Assembly (NCBI GenBank): GCA_029865665.1
Contig: JARXAV010000016.1
Coordinates: 1 to 6,058, forward strand
Reading direction: 5' to 3'
DNA: 6,058 nucleotides
Source of the DNA: Flectobacillus sp.
GTDB lineage: Bacteria; Bacteroidota; Bacteroidia; Cytophagales; Spirosomataceae
Shown here one piece after another: positions 1-5,809 of this stretch. Position 1 is the first letter of the stretch; every line of letters begins with the position of its first letter. A model generated the notes under the pieces. That model made no database searches. It was not told the origin of the DNA and saw only the letters and a list, made by a program, of their open reading frames with translations. The translations under genes and the position numbers were made by a program.

Positions 1-119
1 GTCTGACTCAATACCGCCACTTGACGGCAAATTTCTTGAAGTACCTCTTCGTTCAGTTCTCCCGTTTTGTGGGTAATAGACGCTGTTCCGAATTTGATAA
101 CTACGATTGGTTTTGACAT
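1..119 (-). CDS. proB: Glutamate 5-kinase, N-terminal part (runs off window)
   Basis: Reading the minus strand from an ATG at 119-117 gives about 39 residues before the window edge, beginning MSKPIVVIKFGTASIT. The KPIVVIKFGTASIT stretch is the amino-acid-kinase N-terminal strand and glycine loop that binds ATP, and its form (VIKFGTASIT followed by a short basic loop and an ELNEE helix) fits glutamate 5-kinase, which phosphorylates glutamate in the first step of proline synthesis. The frame stays open to the edge. It lies downstream of aat on the same strand with a 110-nt gap that contains its own likely promoter, so it is probably a separate transcription unit. Bacteroidota often keep proline and arginine genes together, and that fits the arginine genes on the other side. 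Another amino-acid kinase (such as ArgB or aspartate kinase) is possible from so short a fragment but fits less well. Confidence 0.8.
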   Translation of the reverse strand, partial: MSKPIVVIKFGTASITHKTGELNEEVLQEICRQVAVLSQ

Positions 120-171
120 GAAAATGATGCTTAATAATAATTAGCAAAAGCTATTAATCTATTTTTCAAGA

Positions 172-203
172 CAAAGATAGTTTTTTGCCTGCTTAATGCC
201 GAA
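172..203 (-). promoter_or_regulatory. Candidate Bacteroidota promoter for proB
   Basis: On the minus strand TATCTTTG (complement of 172-179) matches the Bacteroidota -7 consensus TAnnTTTG exactly. Twenty bases upstream is TTCG (complement of 200-203), a one-base variant of the -33 TTTG. Transcription would begin near 165 and leave a leader of about 45 nt before the proB ATG. The motif match is visible; activity is inferred. Confidence 0.5.
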
Positions 204-229
204 CGCTTCCGCTCAATTAAGTCGATTTA

Positions 230-895
230 CTACTCAAATTCATCCATATATTTGGTACGTACAAAATAATTATCCGCCACTTTGTCATGGAATTGACAAT
301 CTAGTTTTAACCCTTCTCGTAATAATTTAAGGTAATCTGCACGAGGAATTTCAATTGCCCCATATCGTTTTACGTTATCATTGATAAACTGAGTATCCAG
401 CAGTATATAGCCCTGCTCTCTTAGTTTTTCAATCAGGAAATGGAATGCTACTTTTGAAGAATTGGGTGCGATATAAAACATCGATTCGCCGAAATAAACC
501 CCTCCGATTGCAACTCCATAAAGTCCGCCAACCAATTCATCATCCAAATAGGCTTCTACCGAATGAGCAAAGCCTTTTTCATGCAAGAGACAATACGCAT
601 CAATAATCTCTTCGGAAATCCAGGTTTCATCATCCTCTCCTCTAGGAGCAGCACAGTGAGTCATTACAGCCCTAAAGTTCGTGTTGAATCGAATGTCGAA
701 AAGCTTTTTATTCAGAATGGGCTTCAATGACTTAGAAGGCTTGTAGGTATCAATGGGGATGATTGCTCGAGGGTCAGGGGAATACCAATAAAGTGTTCCA
801 TCATGATCGGCCATTGGGAAAATCCCATTCGTATAACCATATATTAAATCGTCGGCGGTAAGTTTATCCATGGGATTTATAAATTCATCGTTCAC
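230..895 (-). CDS. aat: Leucyl/phenylalanyl-tRNA-protein transferase
   Basis: Aat transfers Leu or Phe from charged tRNA to proteins with N-terminal Lys or Arg, making them substrates for ClpS/ClpAP degradation (N-degron pathway, cytoplasm). The 221-residue product shows the family's motifs in order: YGYTNGIFPM (19-28), WYSPDPR (37-43), ETWI (90-93), AHSVE (110-114), LVGGLYG (121-127), FGESMF (135-140), LLDTQ (165-169) and GAIEIPR (179-185). E137, D167 and Q169 match catalytically important residues of the E. coli enzyme. It has the short N-terminus common in Bacteroidota, without the longer E. coli leader. The frame opens with GTG at 895-893. An in-frame ATG at codon 9 (871-869) is an alternative start and would keep every conserved motif; no Shine-Dalgarno sequence decides between them. 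It stands alone between the arginine region and proB. Confidence 0.96.
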   Translation of the reverse strand: MNDEFINPMDKLTADDLIYGYTNGIFPMADHDGTLYWYSPDPRAIIPIDTYKPSKSLKPILNKKLFDIRFNTNFRAVMTHCAAPRGEDDETWISEEIIDAYCLLHEKGFAHSVEAYLDDELVGGLYGVAIGGVYFGESMFYIAPNSSKVAFHFLIEKLREQGYILLDTQFINDNVKRYGAIEIPRADYLKLLREGLKLDCQFHDKVADNYFVRTKYMDEFE

Positions 896-1070
896 TAACT
901 ACTATCTATTGCTTGTCTTCAAGTAAATAAAAGAGGTGATTTCACAAAAACACAATCTTTTATCCACCACAGAAAAACACGTTAAGGCTATCAATTATAG
1001 GGGAAAAGTACGAAAAAAGCAAATACACATAACCTCGCTTGCGTAAACTATTTACCAGCAAATTTTGTTC

Positions 1071-1078
1071 CAAAGATA
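1071..1078 (-). promoter_or_regulatory. Possible -7 element for aat
   Basis: The minus strand reads TATCTTTG here, identical to the -7 element found ahead of proB and a full match to TAnnTTTG. No convincing -33 TTTG is seen at the usual distance, and the implied leader is about 170 nt, so this is a weak call. Confidence 0.3.
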
Positions 1079-1166
1079 AGAATAGCGTAATAAAATAGTC
1101 GTACTAAAAAATAATAACCCACTTATGCAACTTTCGCTCTGACATTTCGTCTAACTTAGTACAAAA

Positions 1167-1213
1167 AGGGTATTTCTGATGATATTTTCAAAAAGATTGA
1201 GTAAAAATACCCT
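1167..1213. repeat. Inverted repeat with 9-bp perfect arms
   Basis: AGGGTATTT (1167-1175) is mirrored by AAATACCCT (1205-1213) with 29 nt between. It sits just upstream of the putative arginine promoter at 1230-1261. Read on the minus strand, the second arm is followed by a short T-run, as in an intrinsic terminator, but there is no minus-strand gene upstream to terminate. Two half-sites for a DNA-binding regulator is another reading. The arms are visible; the role is unknown. Confidence 0.4.
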
Positions 1214-1229
1214 CAAATAAAAAAAAGGC

Positions 1230-1261
1230 TTGCATCTTACATTTTGTTTTGATAAACTTTG
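1230..1261 (+). promoter_or_regulatory. Candidate promoter of the GNAT/arginine transcript
   Basis: AAACTTTG at 1254-1261 differs by one base from the Bacteroidota -7 consensus TAnnTTTG, and a TTG at 1230-1232 lies 21 nt upstream, close to -33 spacing. Transcription would begin near 1268, giving a leader of about 290 nt that covers the hairpin array. A second near-match, TTACTTTG at 1329-1336, lacks a -33 partner. Confidence 0.4.
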
Positions 1262-1264
1262 CAC

Positions 1265-1518
1265 GATTATTCTTTTTTGACCTAACGAGAGGTCATTACA
1301 AACTGAGAACTAACGTCATTTTAGCTGTTTACTTTGGTGAAAAACACAACTAAACATATTCTTCTTTTAAGCACTACGCCTTCTCGTAGGCGATTATTCT
1401 TTTTTAGGGTCTGACCCTACGCTTCTTTTTGTTACCTATGTGGTAGCATTATTCTTTATCTGATACATATCTTATACTTTTTTAGGATCTAACATACTTA
1501 ACCGTAGCGGGTTACTGC
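1265..1518 (+). promoter_or_regulatory. Leader with repeated T-rich tracts and small hairpins
   Basis: The motif TTATTCTTTTTT occurs at 1267-1278 and 1394-1405, with variants TTATACTTTTTT at 1472-1483, TATTCTTCTTTT at 1357-1368 and TTATTCTTTATC at 1449-1460. Most are followed by, or follow, a compact stem-loop: TGACCT/AGGTCA (1278-1283 with 1290-1295), CTACG/CGTAG (1374-1378 with 1385-1389), TAGGGT/ACCCTA (1405-1410 with 1414-1419), GTTACC/GGTAGC with one G-U pair (1431-1436 with 1442-1447), TTAG/CTAA (1482-1485 with 1489-1492) and TAACC/GGTTA (1499-1503 with 1510-1514). Some pairings exclude one another: CGTAGG at 1385-1390 can pair instead with CCTACG at 1416-1421. This resembles an attenuator or a protein-read RNA leader for the arginine genes. 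It matches no named riboswitch I recognise. The repeats are seen directly; regulation is inferred. Confidence 0.5.
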
Positions 1519-1543
1519 TTTGCTTTTGTACCCCAAAGGCAAA
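1519..1543 (+). promoter_or_regulatory. 10-bp stem-loop just before the acetyltransferase start
   Basis: TTTGCTTTTG (1519-1528) pairs with CAAAGGCAAA (1534-1543), including one G-U pair, around a 5-nt loop. The stem ends 14 nt before the ATG at 1558. No T-run follows, so it is not a standard terminator. It is placed where it could influence ribosome access to the first arginine gene, or be the final element of the leader upstream. Confidence 0.45.
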
Positions 1544-1557
1544 ATAACTATCTCAAA

Positions 1558-2307
1558 ATGAAAACTTTAGAAGTTTTGGGAAATCCAACCGAACAACAAT
1601 ACACTGTCCTAGCGGCAACATCAGAACACTTGCATTTGGCTGAAGCCATCTGCCATGAAATGGAAGAATCAGCGAAAGCTCGTGGAACGGGTATCGCTAA
1701 ACGTTCGCCAGAATATCTGCGTGTGAAAATTAATGAAGGTAAAGCAATCATTGCTACCGACAACAATGGAGATTTCGTTGGATTTTGCTATATTGAAACA
1801 TGGGAACATGGAAATTTCGTAGCCAATTCTGGGCTTATCGTTAAGCCAGAATGGAGACAATATGGTGTAGCTAAAAAAGTGAAGGAATTTGCTTTTCAGC
1901 TTTCTCGTACCAAATATCCTGATGCCAAAATTATTGGTATCACTACTTCATTAGCAGTAATGAAGATTAACTCTGAATTGGGTTATGAACCAACCACATT
2001 CAGCAGACTTCCTGTGGATGATGCCTTCTGGAACGGCTGTAAGTCTTGCGTAAATTACGACGTTTTGAGCCGTACCGACCGTAAACTTTGCTTGTGTACA
2101 GGAATGATTTTTGACCCAGAATGGGAGAAAAAAGCCAAAGACCGTACCGAAGAAGAACCAGAACCGACACAAGAAGTAAGCAAGCAAGAAGTACATTCTA
2201 GCTGGAATTTCTTGAAAGATGTAAAAGTGCTTGAACGTTTAAAGGCTATCAAAGAGAAATTGTTTTTGCGTCTAAAAAGTCGCAAATCAGAGCGTGAGTT
2301 AGCGTAG
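1558..2307 (+). CDS. GNAT-family N-acetyltransferase of the arginine operon
   Basis: The 249-residue protein has a GNAT (acetyl-CoA-dependent acyltransferase) fold over about residues 17-150. The acetyl-CoA loop is visible as GLIVKPEWRQYGVAKKV (92-108), matching the V-x-x-x-x-R-x-x-G-x-A pattern, and NSELGYEP (138-145) fits the closing strand region. Proteins of this type commonly precede argG in Bacteroidota arginine operons and are thought to supply the N-acylglutamate synthase step; that role rests on context, not a recognised active site. After the GNAT core come C161, C164, C178 and C180 (CxxC plus CxC), a possible metal-binding knuckle. The C-terminal 60 residues are highly charged and look flexible. 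The ATG at 1558 lacks a Shine-Dalgarno sequence, as is normal in this phylum. The stop is only 13 nt before the AlbA_2 gene, whose insertion separates it from argG. Confidence 0.85.
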   Translation: MKTLEVLGNPTEQQYTVLAATSEHLHLAEAICHEMEESAKARGTGIAKRSPEYLRVKINEGKAIIATDNNGDFVGFCYIETWEHGNFVANSGLIVKPEWRQYGVAKKVKEFAFQLSRTKYPDAKIIGITTSLAVMKINSELGYEPTTFSRLPVDDAFWNGCKSCVNYDVLSRTDRKLCLCTGMIFDPEWEKKAKDRTEEEPEPTQEVSKQEVHSSWNFLKDVKVLERLKAIKEKLFLRLKSRKSERELA

Positions 2308-2320
2308 TTGAGCTGAACAA

Positions 2321-3649
2321 ATGAACAGAGAAAGCCAACATACGGAATGGAAAGAATCTTGGCGTGACGACTACCTCAAATGGATTTGTGGTTTTGCAAA
2401 CGCACAAGGTGGCACGTTGGTCATCGGCAAAAATGATAATGGCATTGTAGTAGGAATAAGTGACGCTCGCAAACTATTGGAGGATATCCCAAATAAAGTA
2501 CGGGACATTCTCGGAATCATTGTGGACGTAAACCTTCTTTCTGAAAACAAAAAAGAATACCTAGAAATTATAACAGATGCCTACCCCTACCCGATTTCAT
2601 ACAGAGGGCAGTACCATTATCGGAGTGGTAGCACTAAACAAGAATTGAAAGGGGCTGCACTAGATAAATTTCTTTTGCAAAAACAAGGCAAACGATGGGA
2701 AGGTGTCCCTGTTCCCAACGTTAATGCTCATGATTTAAGCAAAGAAGCTTTCGAAGAGTTCAGGTACAGAGCCAATCGTAGTAAAAGGCTGGAAACCGAT
2801 ATTCTTCAAGAATCGAACGCTGTGTTGTTGGACAAACTTCATCTGGTTGAAGGAAAGTATCTTAAAAGAGCGTCTTTGCTACTTTTTCACCCCGACCCAG
2901 AGAAATTTGTAACGGGTGCATTCATCAAAATTGGCTATTTTAAATCAGATACAGATTTAATTTTTCAAGACGAAATACACGGACATTTGTTCAATCAGGT
3001 AAATAAAACGCTTGATTTATTATTGACAAAATACCTACGAGCAACCATCAGATACGAAGGTGTTGGGAGAATAGAAGAATATCCATATCCCGAAAATGCC
3101 CTACGTGAAGCATTGCTCAATGCCATTGCACATAAAGATTATAGTTCGGGAATACCGATTCAAATACGAGTTTATGACGATAAATTGAGTATTTGGAACA
3201 GTACGCAACTCCCCGAAGAGTGGACAATTAAACGCCTAACCGAAGTTCATTCTTCGCAACCCTATAATCCTGCCATTGCCAATTGTTTTTTTAGGGCTGG
3301 TTTTATAGAATCATGGGGAAGAGGAACATTAGAAATCATCAGAGAATGTATGGAATATGGTATTCCTCAACCAAGTTTCAGATTTGATTCGGGCGTATGG
3401 GTTGAATTTAAGGGGAAAGAGGTGAAAGTTAGTTCGGGGAAAATGTCGGGGAAAATGTCGGGGAAAATGTCGGGGAAAACACTGGCACTAATTACTCAAA
3501 ATCAATATATAACGATTCCCGAAATAGCTGAAAACTTAAATGTTACAGAACGAACTATTGAACGAGCAATTAGAGAATTGAAAAGTACTAAGATGATAGA
3601 ACGAATTGGGCCAGATAAAGGAGGGTATTGGAAGGTGATTGAAAAATAA
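2321..3649 (+). CDS. AlbA_2/Schlafen-like ATP-binding transcriptional regulator
   Basis: This 442-residue protein has the architecture of the COG2865-type family. An AlbA_2 (Schlafen AlbA-like) domain spans about 5-120, with TEWKES near the start and FANAQGGTLVIGKNDNGIVVG at 25-45. A linking region follows, then a GHKL-type ATP-binding module (about 255-345) with the N-box-like EALLNAIAHKDY (263-274), a D-x-L-x-I-x-N strand (287-293) and the family signature FIESWGRGTLEI (328-339). A four-fold SGKM linker (372-386) leads to a C-terminal winged helix (about 387-440) with NVTERTIERAIRELKS. Such proteins are annotated as transcriptional regulators and occur often in defence and mobile regions; their substrate is not established. 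The start is 13 nt after the acetyltransferase stop, so it is probably transcribed from the arginine promoter. It is the first gene of the block interrupting the GNAT-argG pair. Confidence 0.88.
   Translation: MNRESQHTEWKESWRDDYLKWICGFANAQGGTLVIGKNDNGIVVGISDARKLLEDIPNKVRDILGIIVDVNLLSENKKEYLEIITDAYPYPISYRGQYHYRSGSTKQELKGAALDKFLLQKQGKRWEGVPVPNVNAHDLSKEAFEEFRYRANRSKRLETDILQESNAVLLDKLHLVEGKYLKRASLLLFHPDPEKFVTGAFIKIGYFKSDTDLIFQDEIHGHLFNQVNKTLDLLLTKYLRATIRYEGVGRIEEYPYPENALREALLNAIAHKDYSSGIPIQIRVYDDKLSIWNSTQLPEEWTIKRLTEVHSSQPYNPAIANCFFRAGFIESWGRGTLEIIRECMEYGIPQPSFRFDSGVWVEFKGKEVKVSSGKMSGKMSGKMSGKTLALITQNQYITIPEIAENLNVTERTIERAIRELKSTKMIERIGPDKGGYWKVIEK
3434..3478 (+). repeat. 12-bp in-frame tandem repeat encoding SGKM
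   Basis: TCGGGGAAAATG is repeated three times exactly (3434-3445, 3446-3457, 3458-3469), followed by a partial fourth copy (3470-3478). Because the unit is a multiple of three, copy-number changes would lengthen or shorten the linker between the ATP-binding domain and the winged helix without breaking the frame. Confidence 0.95.
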
Positions 3650-3650
3650 A

Positions 3651-3726
3651 CGACGGGTGTATGCCCAGTTGCCTGCCCTTCCCTTTTAACGTCCGAAACG
3701 ACTTCGTTTTCGATGTAAATTTACTA
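3651..3726 (+). repeat. Intergenic hairpin element, copy 1
   Basis: This stretch starts directly after the AlbA_2 gene and is similar to 5825-5899. The two share the exact 13-mer AACGTCCGAAACG (3688-3700 here), a pyrimidine tract before it, a GATGCC/TATGCC block about 25 nt upstream and an AAAT-C/T-TA block downstream. In this copy CGTCCGAAACG can fold onto CGTTTTCGATG (3705-3715) with small bulges around an ACTT loop. It could be a terminator, a REP-like or MITE-like repeat, or a recombination site. There is no T-run after the stem. Confidence 0.55.
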
Positions 3727-3745
3727 AAATAGCATTGAAATTATT

Positions 3746-3753
3746 TATCTTTA
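3746..3753 (+). promoter_or_regulatory. Possible -7 element for the toxin-antitoxin pair
   Basis: TATCTTTA differs from TAnnTTTG only at the last base and lies 24 nt before the antitoxin ATG, a sensible distance. No good -33 element is seen, so the call is weak. Confidence 0.3.
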
Positions 3754-3777
3754 CCAATAAATTAAAGACATACAAAC

Positions 3778-4011
3778 ATGATAAAGACCTTAGCAATACC
3801 GCAAAATAATAGCTACAATCTGGCTATTCCGAACAACTATATTGGTAAGAAAATAGAAATTATATTTTATGCCCTTGATGAAATTGTGGAGGAGAAAGTT
3901 AAGCCTACAAAGACAATGGCAGATTTTTGTGGAATCTTGTCCGACAGTGATTATTCATCTTTGAAAGAACATACTGAACAGGCACGCACAGAATGGAACA
4001 GAGCTATTTGA
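3778..4011 (+). CDS. VapB-like antitoxin
   Basis: A 77-residue protein lies directly ahead of, and overlaps by 19 nt, a PIN-domain toxin. Residues 1-30 look like a short strand-rich N-terminal domain (LAIPNNYIGKKIEIIF), followed by an acidic linker and a C-terminal tail with TMADFCGILSD (46-56) and TEQARTEWNRAI. The MADF-x-G-x-L-S-D tail followed by a Trp-containing helix is a pattern seen in Bacteroidota antitoxins paired with PIN toxins; the tail would wrap the toxin. It probably neutralises the toxin and may repress its own promoter, though no clear DNA-binding motif is obvious. The identification rests mainly on gene order and the tail. Confidence 0.75.
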   Translation: MIKTLAIPQNNSYNLAIPNNYIGKKIEIIFYALDEIVEEKVKPTKTMADFCGILSDSDYSSLKEHTEQARTEWNRAI

Positions 4012-4373
4012 TTGATACAAATGTAATTATTGATTACTTTGGAGATAAACTACCCCAAGAAGCAAAAGTATTTCTCAATTATGTTGAACCCATCGTTTCG
4101 GCTGTTACTAAAATAGAAGTTTTAGGTTGGTTGAATGCCACAAGGGAACAATTATATCCTCTCAATGCTTTCATGGATTTGGCAAGTATTCTGCCAATTG
4201 ATGAAACCGTAATTTCAAAAACGATTTCTATTAGGCAAAGTAAAAAAATAGCACTTGGCGATGCCATTATTGCGGCAACAGCTTTGACAAATGGCTTAAT
4301 TTTGATTTCACGAAACACCAAGGACTTTGAAAATATTGCAGGGTTGATGGTTGTTAATCCTTATAAACTTTAA
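3993..4373 (+). CDS. vapC: PIN-domain ribonuclease toxin (VapC family)
   Basis: The 126-residue protein is a full-length PIN domain, Mg-dependent ribonucleases that usually cleave tRNA or rRNA to arrest growth. The acidic pocket is intact: D8 in LIDTNVIIDYF, E42 in TKIEVLGW, D90 in LGDAIIAATAL, and D111 in SRNTKDF. Nothing suggests inactivation. It starts inside the antitoxin gene (19-nt overlap), the usual translational coupling of such pairs. An AT-only inverted repeat begins 3 nt after its stop. The specific RNA target cannot be told from the sequence. Confidence 0.9.
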   Translation: MEQSYLIDTNVIIDYFGDKLPQEAKVFLNYVEPIVSAVTKIEVLGWLNATREQLYPLNAFMDLASILPIDETVISKTISIRQSKKIALGDAIIAATALTNGLILISRNTKDFENIAGLMVVNPYKL

Positions 4374-4375
4374 AC

Positions 4376-4410
4376 TTAACTATTTGATTATTAATAAATA
4401 AAATAGTTGA
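4376..4410 (+). terminator. AT-rich inverted repeat after vapC
   Basis: AACTATTT (4378-4385) is mirrored by AAATAGTT (4401-4408), with two further pairs outside (one wobble) and three inside after a mismatch. It lies 3 nt past the vapC stop, where a terminator would be expected, but has little GC and no clear T-run, so termination would be weak. Confidence 0.35.
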
Positions 4411-4437
4411 CATTTGCTTATGCACAAGAAGTCGGTG

Positions 4438-4529
4438 GGGACAAACGACTACGGGACAGAGAGGGTTACTAGCCAAGGAAAAAGGGATAAACGACCACGG
4501 GACGGCGAGGGTTACCAGTCAAGGAAATA
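4438..4529 (+). repeat. 46-bp imperfect tandem repeat
   Basis: Two adjacent 46-nt units (4438-4483 and 4484-4529) differ at about six internal positions. Each reads GGGA-Y-AAACGAC, then ACGGGAC, GAGGGTTAC, and CAAGGAAA. The units are clearly richer in G and C than the surrounding DNA. The unit length is not a multiple of three. They fill most of the gap between vapC and the next gene. They may be a genome-wide interspersed repeat or the remains of a mobile element. Confidence 0.85.
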
Positions 4530-4550
4530 TAAACACTAACCAAATCAGAA

Positions 4551-5168
4551 ATGGAAAATTTAAATACGTATTTTGAGAACTCTAATTTGCTTCCATCTGA
4601 AAAGGATAAGGCACTTACACTTGTTAAAAAACTTGAAGATGGTTCTTATTATACCGATGATAATGATATTCATCTGAAATGTGAAGGGATTGAAGAATTA
4701 TTCTATATCATAAGTAACACCAACAGTAAAAACGACTTCTATTTTCTTAGAAGTGCAGGATGGTCATTTATAGAGAGTCTTTATGATGATAGGGAATATA
4801 GCTGGTTTAATAGTCAGGTGTATTTGGAATTAAGTAAGATATCTAATTACACTTTTGAAGTGCAAAATTGGCTTCTTGAAGATAAAGGCGAGATAAAAGA
4901 TGAAGATGGTAATGGTCTTGGATTAAATAGAAGAGTATTGTCATTTGATTATAATCAAAAAAAATATATCAAAGAAATGAGTGATGACTCTGATTTTATT
5001 GAATCCATTTTTGGCTTTATAAACAATTTTATACAAATTAATAATGTTGACGAAAGAAGGTTTTACATGACTCAATTGAAAGTTGTACAAGGTCGTGATC
5101 CATACATTTTTTTTGTAAAACCAGAACAGATACAAATTATGAAAGAATATGTTAAAAGAATACATTAG
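4551..5168 (+). CDS. Hypothetical protein, 205 aa, unrecognised
   Basis: I do not recognise this family. The 205-residue product is acidic and rich in Asp, Glu, Asn, Lys, Tyr and Phe, with no signal peptide or membrane segment and no obvious catalytic motif. It appears to be a compact globular, cytoplasmic protein. Notable stretches are GIEELFYIISNT (45-56), FYFLRSAGWSFIESLYDD (62-79) and the C-terminal YMTQLKVVQGRDPYIFFVKPEQ. It is markedly more AT-rich than aat or the acetyltransferase, consistent with acquisition from elsewhere. The 46-bp tandem repeat lies just before it and the broken argG start lies 95 nt after it. Size, composition and the nuclease-like gene two places downstream are compatible with an immunity-type protein, but that is a guess. 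Confidence 0.7.
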   Translation: MENLNTYFENSNLLPSEKDKALTLVKKLEDGSYYTDDNDIHLKCEGIEELFYIISNTNSKNDFYFLRSAGWSFIESLYDDREYSWFNSQVYLELSKISNYTFEVQNWLLEDKGEIKDEDGNGLGLNRRVLSFDYNQKKYIKEMSDDSDFIESIFGFINNFIQINNVDERRFYMTQLKVVQGRDPYIFFVKPEQIQIMKEYVKRIH

Positions 5169-5245
5169 ACAACTCCCAATCTTTCGGATTCCCAATCCCA
5201 AAGCAAACTATAAAGGATTTGCAATCCAACAAAACAAATAAATAC

Positions 5246-5295
5246 CCAACATTTATATAAAAAATGAGCAAACCTAAAGTATTATTAGCATTTTC
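5246..5295 (+). repeat. 50-bp perfect direct repeat, copy 1 (argG start)
   Basis: These 50 bases are identical to 5953-6002 at an offset of 707 bp. They cover 18 nt of leader and the first 32 nt of the argG reading frame. Weaker similarity continues upstream (to about 5216, with small indels) and downstream (to the stop at 5338), so the perfect block is the core of a longer homologous segment. Confidence 0.97.
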
Positions 5296-5338
5296 AAGAG
5301 GGCTTGATACTGGCTTCACTTGCTTAAACTACTATTAA
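5264..5338 (+). pseudogene. argG: Truncated second copy of the argG 5' end
   Basis: An ATG at 5264 opens a 24-codon frame starting [17 protein letters not shown] that ends in TAA at 5336-5338. The first 11 residues match the intact argG at 5971. The PP-loop SGGLDTS of argininosuccinate synthase has become SRGLDTG, losing a glycine of the ATP-pyrophosphatase loop, and the rest (FTCLNYY) resembles a decayed YCVKYL. The homologous -7 promoter position reads AGGATTTG in place of TAAATTTG, so this copy also lacks the promoter seen in the other. It cannot make a functional enzyme. Confidence 0.88.
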
Positions 5339-5350
5339 AACTACACCCTA

Positions 5351-5809
5351 ATGAATGATGAAGAGTTACTAAAAAAACAACTTGAAGTACTGATAACACT
5401 CGCTAAAAGTGATTCTAACACCAATGAAACAATTGTGTTTGAAGCCAATCCTGAGATATTAGAACAGATGGGAAGGCAGTTTGAAAAAGATTTATCTGGG
5501 TATAACTTTCAAATAGATATGTATGCAATAAGACATATTTTTAAAGAGCATACGAATACTAAAAAAGAAGAATCAAGAGGTCAAGTTGTTATCAGTGAAA
5601 GCGATATATTATTAGTCTTTGACGTTCTGAATCAGCCTGATTTATTCTTTTATGATGGAAAAAGTAGATTAGGAAAAGATATCTTTGTTTTTCAAAAATT
5701 AATTGGAAACAGATACGTAATTATCAAGGAAGTACGAGAAGAGAAAAAGAAAATTTCCCTACATTCAATGAGGATATTTAAAACAAAAGAGAACCAAAAT
5801 CAAATTTAG
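5351..5809 (+). CDS. PBECR-like (BECR-fold) putative nuclease
   Basis: This 152-residue protein has an N-terminal helical segment (1-50) and a C-terminal region (about 54-144) resembling stand-alone PBECR/BECR-fold RNase domains: a helix with AIRHIFKEH (59-67), RGQVVISESDI (76-86), a helix ending in a N-x-P-D turn (94-97), then GKDIFVFQK, YVIIKEVREEKKKISLHSM (122-140). Candidate active-site residues are H62, H67, R76, K126, R129 and S136/H138. PBECR domains occur in phage and conjugative elements and as toxins in related systems; no target can be stated. It begins 12 nt after the broken argG frame and is bracketed by the 50-bp argG repeats. No adjacent antitoxin overlaps it; the 205-aa gene upstream is the only candidate partner. 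Family assignment is by pattern memory and needs a profile search. Confidence 0.6.
   Translation: MNDEELLKKQLEVLITLAKSDSNTNETIVFEANPEILEQMGRQFEKDLSGYNFQIDMYAIRHIFKEHTNTKKEESRGQVVISESDILLVFDVLNQPDLFFYDGKSRLGKDIFVFQKLIGNRYVIIKEVREEKKKISLHSMRIFKTKENQNQI

Larger units (their letters stand above)
896..1229. other. Intergenic region upstream of aat and the arginine leader
   Basis: No coding region is supported in this 334-nt AT-rich stretch: frames are short and none has a recognisable product. It contains a possible aat promoter (1071-1078, minus strand), an inverted repeat of 9-bp arms (1167-1175 and 1205-1213), and a weaker pair of 7-bp inverted arms (GTACTAA at 1101-1107 and TTAGTAC at 1156-1162). 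No tRNA or known riboswitch could be recognised by eye. Confidence 0.6.

Noticed and set aside
1167..1213. Considered whether the inverted repeat is an ArgR operator
   Set aside because: The arms do not resemble the ARG box pattern (TNTGAATWWWWATTCANW) and the spacing is far too long.
1265..1518. Considered whether the leader repeats are a CRISPR array
   Set aside because: Repeats are short, diverged, unevenly spaced (127, 78 and smaller intervals), and no cas genes are present.
1265..1557. Looked for an arginine-rich leader peptide for classical attenuation
   Set aside because: The only ATG in the leader (1438) is followed by TGG and then TAG. No run of Arg codons with a start is present.
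1548..2285. Several minus-strand open frames opposite the acetyltransferase gene
   Set aside because: They lie entirely opposite a gene with a clear GNAT motif, show no family features, and have unlikely composition.
3651..3726. Considered whether the hairpin element is an integron attC site
   Set aside because: The TTTTAAC resembles one core half, but the matching GTTRRRY end is absent in both copies and no integrase is present.
4420..4539. A 39-codon plus-strand frame (ATG 4420 to TAA 4539) across the tandem repeat
   Set aside because: It is formed mostly by the two 46-bp units, which are read in different frames because the unit is not a multiple of three. The protein has no recognisable pattern, so it is probably chance.
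4941..5201. Minus-strand 86-codon frame with hydrophobic, Phe-rich product
   Set aside because: It is the antisense of the AT-rich 4551 gene. Its hydrophobicity follows from the complement of Lys/Asn/Asp codons.
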